Shown here piece by piece: positions 21,013 through 25,768 of a stretch of 25,768 nucleotides of DNA. The first letter of the stretch is position 1, and the number at the start of each line of letters is the position of its first letter. The notes below the pieces were generated by a model. It was not told the DNA's origin. It was given only the letters and a program-made list of their open reading frames with translations, and did no database searches. This DNA is from a bacterium (GTDB taxonomy: Bacteria; JAGOBX01): NCBI GenBank assembly GCA_029551925.1, contig JAKPEO010000061.1, positions 1 to 25,768 of the forward strand. Direction: 5' to 3'. The position numbers and the translations under genes are program-made.

Positions 21013-21900
21013 ATGGAAAATATGCAAGAAAAAAAACAATTATCAGTAGTAATACCTGTATTTAACGAACAAAATGCTGTTGTGTCTGTCATAACAGAAA
21101 TTAATAGTTTATTGTCTAAACTGTCGATAGATTACGAAATAATTGCAGTTAATGACGGTTCTACTGATAAAAGCAAACAAGCGATTGAATCGTTAAATTT
21201 AAAAAAATTAAGGATTATAAACCATCCGTATAATCGCGGCTATGGCGCAGCATTAAAAACCGGCATAAAAAAAGCAATATATGAATATATATGTATTATT
21301 GACGCGGATAATACTTATCCAGTAGAAGCAATAAAAGATATGTTAAACTCTATTCCTGAATATGATATGGTAGTCGGCGCGCGCATAGGAGTAAATGTCG
21401 ATATACCATTTACTCGAAAATTTGCAAAAATATTTATCACCAAACTTGCAAATTATTTAGTAGGCATAGAAATAGTAGATTTGAATTCCGGCCTTCGTAT
21501 TTTCAAAAAAAGCGCGGCACTGCTGTATCTCAATATTCTGCCTAATGGTTTTTCGTTCACTACCACAATTACTTGCGCGATGATGTCATCTGAATATTTT
21601 GTAAAATTTCATCCGATAGATTATTACAAACGCACAGGACAATCAAAAATCAAACCGTTTCACGCAGTAGAATTTTTATTGCTTGTGACAAGATTGATAA
21701 TTTATTTCAAGCCGCTAAAAATATTTATACCTATATCAGCATTGTTTTTCATTGTCGGATTTATCCGCGCAATTTTTACTGTGTTCCGCGATTTTGCGAT
21801 TCATCAATTATCAATGATATTAATAATTTCCGCTTTAATGTTTTTTTTAATCGGACTTATCGCCGATATGTTAGTAAAAACCCGTAATATACCGAGTTAA
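21013..21900 (+). CDS. DPM1-like family 2 glycosyltransferase with C-terminal membrane segments
   Basis: The protein is 295 aa from ATG 21013, or 292 from ATG 21022. The GT-A domain shows Val-Val-Ile-Pro-Val-Phe-Asn-Glu, Val-Asn-Asp-Gly-Ser-Thr-Asp, Asn-Arg-Gly-Tyr-Gly-Ala-Ala-Leu, and the metal-binding Asp-Ala-Asp in Ile-Asp-Ala-Asp-Asn-Thr-Tyr-Pro. A late Asp-Leu-Asn-Ser-Gly-Leu-Arg segment is typical of dolichol/polyprenol-phosphate sugar synthases. Two hydrophobic helices close the protein. It probably moves a sugar from a nucleotide donor to a polyprenyl phosphate at the inner membrane for surface glycan or protein glycosylation. An upstream TTG at 20977 is possible but lies on the promoter. 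It precedes tgt by 11 bp. Confidence 0.88.
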   Translation: MENMQEKKQLSVVIPVFNEQNAVVSVITEINSLLSKLSIDYEIIAVNDGSTDKSKQAIESLNLKKLRIINHPYNRGYGAALKTGIKKAIYEYICIIDADNTYPVEAIKDMLNSIPEYDMVVGARIGVNVDIPFTRKFAKIFITKLANYLVGIEIVDLNSGLRIFKKSAALLYLNILPNGFSFTTTITCAMMSSEYFVKFHPIDYYKRTGQSKIKPFHAVEFLLLVTRLIIYFKPLKIFIPISALFFIVGFIRAIFTVFRDFAIHQLSMILIISALMFFLIGLIADMLVKTRNIPS

Positions 21901-21908
21901 TCTTTTGA

Positions 21909-23037
<1,129 letters not shown>

Positions 23038-23097
23038 AGTTGATAAACTCTACTATATTTTCATCTGCATTTTATTAACTTTTTCAATGTTTTTTTA

Positions 23098-23125
23098 TTG
23101 ACATAACAAAATATAAAAATATACT
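23098..23125 (+). promoter_or_regulatory. Consensus promoter of the hydrogenase-accessory operon (leaderless)
   Basis: TTGACA (23098-23103) and TATACT (23120-23125) are separated by 16 bp. The ATG at 23134 begins eight bases after the -10, so transcription should start at or one or two bases before the start codon. No Shine-Dalgarno is present. Confidence 0.65.
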
Positions 23126-23133
23126 ACTTTTTT

Positions 23134-23406
23134 ATGGAAACAGAAATTTTATATTTATGTATGGGTTCCGCTTGCCATCATAAAGGCGTATATGATGTAT
23201 TGCCGAAATTAAAACAATTATTAATTGACAATAATCAACAAATAAAAGTCGAATTAAAAGGGTCATTTTGCTTGGGCCCGTGTATTGACGGCATTGTGCT
23301 GAAATACAGAGATATATTGTTTAAAAATGTAAATATCAATAATATCGAAACAAAATTTTACGATGAAATTTTACCTTTTATATTAAACAGTCAGACAAAA
23401 AAATAA
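23134..23406 (+). CDS. Thioredoxin-like [2Fe-2S] ferredoxin (NuoE/HydA-accessory type)
   Basis: The 90-aa protein has Cys9-x4-Cys14 in Cys-Met-Gly-Ser-Ala-Cys-His and Cys46-x3-Cys50 in Phe-Cys-Leu-Gly-Pro-Cys, the four-cysteine pattern of thioredoxin-like [2Fe-2S] proteins such as the NuoE C-terminal domain. Stand-alone copies of this size commonly belong to gene sets of sensory [FeFe]-hydrogenases, where they pass electrons. The two downstream genes fit that context. It is the first gene of the operon and is probably translated from a leaderless mRNA. Confidence 0.9.
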   Translation: METEILYLCMGSACHHKGVYDVLPKLKQLLIDNNQQIKVELKGSFCLGPCIDGIVLKYRDILFKNVNINNIETKFYDEILPFILNSQTKK

Positions 23407-23429
23407 AAATAATTTTTTAGGTGAAAAAA

Positions 23430-23933
23430 ATGACAAAAAAAACATTATGGGAATTATTATGGGATTATGACCCAAATGGACTTATTGTGGTTGATAGTAT
23501 AAACTTTATTATTAAAATAGTTAATCCCGCTTTTTGTTCGTTTTTTAAAAAAACGCCAGAACAATTATTAACAAAAAAATTAAGCGAAATATTATTCAAT
23601 TATATGGATTTTCAATATGTCTGGCAAACTAAAACTGTCATACGCGGCAAAGAAATAGAATATCCGGAATTCAAAATTATTTTAAGAGAAGTAATTTTTC
23701 CTATACCAGACGAAAATATTGTCGCTGGTATTTTTGTTGATATGACAGCGGAACGCTCGCAAAAAATAGATTTGCAAAATCTAAAAAACGAGACAATCGA
23801 AAAAGTCAATAAAGTTGTAGATAAACAAATGAAAGTAGCGCAAGAAATTGCCGGATTATTAGGAGAAACAACAGCTGAAACAAAAGCGAGTCTTTTGAAA
23901 CTTGTAGAAATGCTAAAAAAAGAACATATTTAA
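23430..23933 (+). CDS. PAS-domain protein equivalent to the C-terminal sensor of group C [FeFe]-hydrogenases
   Basis: The protein is 167 aa from ATG 23430, chosen because AGGTGA (23419-23424) lies 5 nt before it; a GTG at 23421 is inside that site. A PAS domain (about 8-110) opens with Asp-Pro-Asn-Gly-Leu-Ile-Val-Val-Asp and Ile-Val-Asn-Pro-Ala-Phe-Cys. A helical tail (about 112-165) contains Lys-Gln-Met-Lys-Val-Ala-Gln-Glu-Ile-Ala then Leu-Leu-Gly-Glu-Thr-Thr-Ala-Glu-Thr-Lys. From family knowledge, that tail is the ending of sensory [FeFe]-hydrogenases. Here it stands without ferredoxin-like or H-cluster domains, and no cysteine motif for iron-sulfur clusters is present. It is likely a redox or H2-linked signalling partner of the phosphatase next door. 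Confidence 0.85.
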   Translation: MTKKTLWELLWDYDPNGLIVVDSINFIIKIVNPAFCSFFKKTPEQLLTKKLSEILFNYMDFQYVWQTKTVIRGKEIEYPEFKIILREVIFPIPDENIVAGIFVDMTAERSQKIDLQNLKNETIEKVNKVVDKQMKVAQEIAGLLGETTAETKASLLKLVEMLKKEHI

Positions 23934-23965
23934 AAATCAAAAATTTTACGGAGTATATAAATAAA

Positions 23966-25132
23966 GTGTCAACTACTCGGCTTGATATATATGACTTTTT
24001 TCTGCGAAAAAAAGGCGAAGAACTTTGCGGAGACAAAGTAAAAATATTTGAAGACAATCGAAAAATAATAATTGTCTTATCAGATGGTTTAGGCAGCGGA
24101 GTAAAAGCTAATATCCTTGCTACTTTAACATCAGAAATAATTGTAAAAATGTTATCTGAAAATATAGATTTAGAAGATGTTATTGCTACTGTTATTTCGA
24201 CTTTGCCTATTTGTCAAACTCGAAAAATTGCATACGCTACATTTACGATATTGCAATTAGATAAAAAAACCTACGATTTTCAGATAGTAAATTTTGATAA
24301 TCCTCCCGTATTTTTTTTTAGAAAAGAAAAATTAATTCAAATTGAATATACCGACTTTGTTTTTGCAGATAAAAAAATAAAAATGTTTCAAGACCAATTA
24401 AAGTTAGATGATTTGTTGGTTATTATAAGCGATGGCGTGCTGTATGCTGGGTTAGGCACAAAATTAAATTTCGGTTGGGGCTGGAATAATATCGCTGATT
24501 TCATTAAAAAAAAAATATTGGAAACACAACCTACTTCGCAGGCAATAGTAGAAAGTTTGATTGAACAAACTTATAAGTTATATAATGGCGATATAGGCGA
24601 TGACGCTACTGTTATAAGTATTTTCAATCGCGCAAAAAAATCAATTATTATTTTTACAGGACCGCCAGAAAACGAAGAAAATGATTTTAAAATTGTCAAA
24701 AAATTATTAGAATTTCCCGGCAGAAAAATAGTTTGCGGCGGCACAACAGGAACAATAGTAGGCAGATATTTCAATAAAGAACCAGAAGTAGATATTTCTA
24801 CTATCACTCGCGAAGTGCCGCCAATCGCATATTTACCGGGTATTGATTTGCTGACAGAAGGCATCTTGACTATGTCTAAAACATTAGAAATTTTAAAAAA
24901 AACTAATTTTGACATTAGCCAAGAATTAAAAAAAAATAGAAACGGCGCATTATTATTGGCTAATGAAATCATAATGGCTGATGAAATTAATTTTATTGTA
25001 GGCCGTAAAATCAATGAATATTATCAAAATCCAAATCTTCCGCAAAATATTTCTATTCGTATTAATTTAATCAAAGAATTTGCGCAAGTATTAATTGACA
25101 AAAAAAAAGAAGTGTCAATAGAATATGTATAA
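23966..25132 (+). CDS. SpoIIE-family protein phosphatase of the hydrogenase-accessory type
   Basis: The 388-aa product has a PP2C/SpoIIE phosphatase domain (about 8-222) with metal-binding Ser-Asp-Gly-Leu-Gly-Ser-Gly (39-45), Ile-Ser-Asp-Gly (154-157) and Gly-Asp-Asp (211-213). A C-terminal domain (about 225-388) begins Phe-Thr-Gly-Pro-Pro and has Gly-Gly-Thr-Thr-Gly-Thr. This two-part form matches the phosphatases that sit beside group C sensory [FeFe]-hydrogenases and are thought to relay H2 or redox state to regulation by dephosphorylating a protein. The start is GTG 23966, behind a GGAG at 23950-23953; the 12-nt gap is long, but this start gives the full N terminus. It lies 32 bp after the PAS gene. 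No anti-sigma-type kinase partner is seen. Confidence 0.9.
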   Translation: MSTTRLDIYDFFLRKKGEELCGDKVKIFEDNRKIIIVLSDGLGSGVKANILATLTSEIIVKMLSENIDLEDVIATVISTLPICQTRKIAYATFTILQLDKKTYDFQIVNFDNPPVFFFRKEKLIQIEYTDFVFADKKIKMFQDQLKLDDLLVIISDGVLYAGLGTKLNFGWGWNNIADFIKKKILETQPTSQAIVESLIEQTYKLYNGDIGDDATVISIFNRAKKSIIIFTGPPENEENDFKIVKKLLEFPGRKIVCGGTTGTIVGRYFNKEPEVDISTITREVPPIAYLPGIDLLTEGILTMSKTLEILKKTNFDISQELKKNRNGALLLANEIIMADEINFIVGRKINEYYQNPNLPQNISIRINLIKEFAQVLIDKKKEVSIEYV

Positions 25133-25156
25133 TTTTTTTATGCGTTAATTTTTTAG

Positions 25157-25229
25157 TAGCGGCGGACGGGATTGAACCGCCGACACCGGGAATATGAGTC
25201 CCGTGCTCTACCAACTGAGCTACGCCGCC
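25157..25229 (-). tRNA. tRNA-Met (anticodon CAT)
   Basis: On the minus strand the 73 bases fold fully: a 7-bp acceptor stem (first pair G-U), a D arm GCTC/GAGC, a 5-bp anticodon stem CGGGA/TCCCG with loop CTCATAT, a 5-nt variable loop, and a T arm with loop TTCAATC and one G-U pair. The discriminator is A and CCA is not encoded. The anticodon CAT could also be a lysidine-modified Ile tRNA; the first pair and stems look like elongator Met. Confidence 0.93.
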
Positions 25230-25266
25230 AAACTTAAACTAAACAACAGCAAAAAATCGCTGAACT

Positions 25267-25290
25267 CCTTGAAAAATCAAGGTTTTTATT
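25267..25290 (+). terminator. Terminator-like hairpin beyond the tRNA
   Basis: CCTTGA (25267-25272) and TCAAGG (25277-25282) pair around an AAAA loop and are followed by TTTTT (25283-25287). In this direction it would stop plus-strand transcripts from the SpoIIE operon after they had crossed the tRNA gene antisense. Confidence 0.5.
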
Positions 25291-25302
25291 TAAGTTTTCA
25301 AG

Positions 25303-25330
25303 ATTTTATATTATAAATTTCATTTGTCAA
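25303..25330 (-). promoter_or_regulatory. Promoter of the tRNA-Met gene
   Basis: On the minus strand a perfect TTGACA (25325-25330) and TAAAAT (25303-25308) are separated by 16 bp. The tRNA 5' end is about 75 bp downstream. Confidence 0.55.
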
Positions 25331-25374
25331 GATTTTTTTTGATTTCGAGGAAAATCAGAAAAACAAAAACTTTA

Positions 25375-25768
25375 TCACTCTAATATTTTTTCAAACACAT
25401 AGTTTTTTATATTCCGCAAGTTATCGCATAATTCTACGCCGATGAGATATTTTTTCAAACTTTTTTCGTATTTATCAGCGTATTTCTTTTCTTTTATTTG
25501 TTTCACCCCTTCTTCTGCCGGCTGATTAAGTTTGAACTCAAAAATATAAACTTTATCGCTGATTTTTATTGCGCAATCAAGACGACCGAGATTATTCATC
25601 TGCTCAAATTCTGCGTTTATTCCGACGAGCGCTAATATCGTGTATATCACGCTCGAATAATACGCTTCTTTTTTGACAAACAAAACATTCGGTATGCCGC
25701 TGAATATAAATTTGATATTTTCTATAAAACCGTGAATGTCTTCGGCTTCTAATTGCGCTTCCATTTCT
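25375..25768 (-). CDS. C-terminal part of an AAA-ATPase-like / PD-(D/E)XK nuclease-domain protein (DUF1703 type), cut by the window
   Basis: About 130 residues are visible and the frame is still open at the window edge, so the ATG at 25764 is probably internal. The PD-(D/E)XK core is seen as Gly-Arg-Leu-Asp-Cys-Ala-Ile followed by Tyr-Ile-Phe-Glu-Phe-Lys-Leu, then Gly-Val-Lys-Gln-Ile-Lys-Glu-Lys-Lys-Tyr-Ala-Asp-Lys-Tyr. This is the C-terminal nuclease-like domain of proteins of about 500-600 aa with an N-terminal AAA-ATPase-like domain, common in multiple copies in anaerobes and some Bacteroidota. Their cellular role is unclear; they are sometimes considered mobile or defence-like. The gene ends 145 bp from the tRNA 5' end and no clear terminator follows. 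Confidence 0.8.
   Translation of the reverse strand, partial: EMEAQLEAEDIHGFIENIKFIFSGIPNVLFVKKEAYYSSVIYTILALVGINAEFEQMNNLGRLDCAIKISDKVYIFEFKLNQPAEEGVKQIKEKKYADKYEKSLKKYLIGVELCDNLRNIKNYVFEKILE

Noticed and set aside
24571-25014. A 147-codon minus-strand ORF
   Set aside because: It lies entirely inside the SpoIIE phosphatase gene, whose motifs and full length are clear.

Overview
The window is AT-rich (by eye roughly 30% G+C) bacterial DNA read with the standard bacterial code. It suggests a flagellated Gram-negative bacterium outside the well-studied phyla. FliW-CsrA points to flagella. A PorV/PorQ-like outer-membrane barrel and a type-A C-terminal sorting domain resembling type IX secretion cargo point to a diderm envelope. 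The hydrogenase-linked PAS and SpoIIE genes point to an anaerobe. I cannot place it more precisely than a deep-branching, probably uncultured lineage of the Elusimicrobiota/Omnitrophota/Fibrobacterota kind, and that is inference.

Layout. Positions 1-2302 hold the end of an unknown upstream gene, a terminator, then a plus-strand operon fliW-csrA-M20 peptidase (YgeY-like) closed by a perfect 22-bp hairpin terminator. Positions 2520-16994 are about 14.5 kb of minus-strand cell-envelope genes, read from 16994 downwards: an 827-aa protein with an N-terminal cohesin-like domain, a 357-aa discoidin-domain protein, a 367-aa DUF11-type protein, a 1326-aa multi-Ig protein with a type-IX-like sorting tail, a PorV/PorQ-like barrel with a TPR tail, and a 1429-aa protein with carbohydrate-binding-like, Ig-like and C-terminal dockerin-like domains. 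Four of these share modules and are strongly enriched in the dipeptide Asp-Thr.

Positions 17153-20882 hold a plus-strand class-I sirtuin facing a four-gene minus-strand operon: a TlpA-like lipoprotein without its CxxC, a PHP phosphoesterase, an ArgA-like GNAT and a BatA-like von Willebrand protein. Positions 21013-23015 encode a DPM1-like glycosyltransferase and tRNA-guanine transglycosylase. Positions 23134-25132 encode three proteins that usually accompany a sensory (group C) [FeFe]-hydrogenase: a thioredoxin-like [2Fe-2S] protein, a PAS protein and a SpoIIE-type phosphatase. The catalytic hydrogenase is absent here. A tRNA-Met(CAT) gene and the end of a PD-(D/E)XK/AAA-ATPase-like gene, both on the minus strand, close the window.

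Most notable are a possible cohesin/dockerin pair within a type-IX-like surface-protein island, the hydrogenase signalling trio without a hydrogenase, two probable leaderless genes behind near-consensus promoters, and a bacterial sirtuin that resembles SIRT2/SIRT3.
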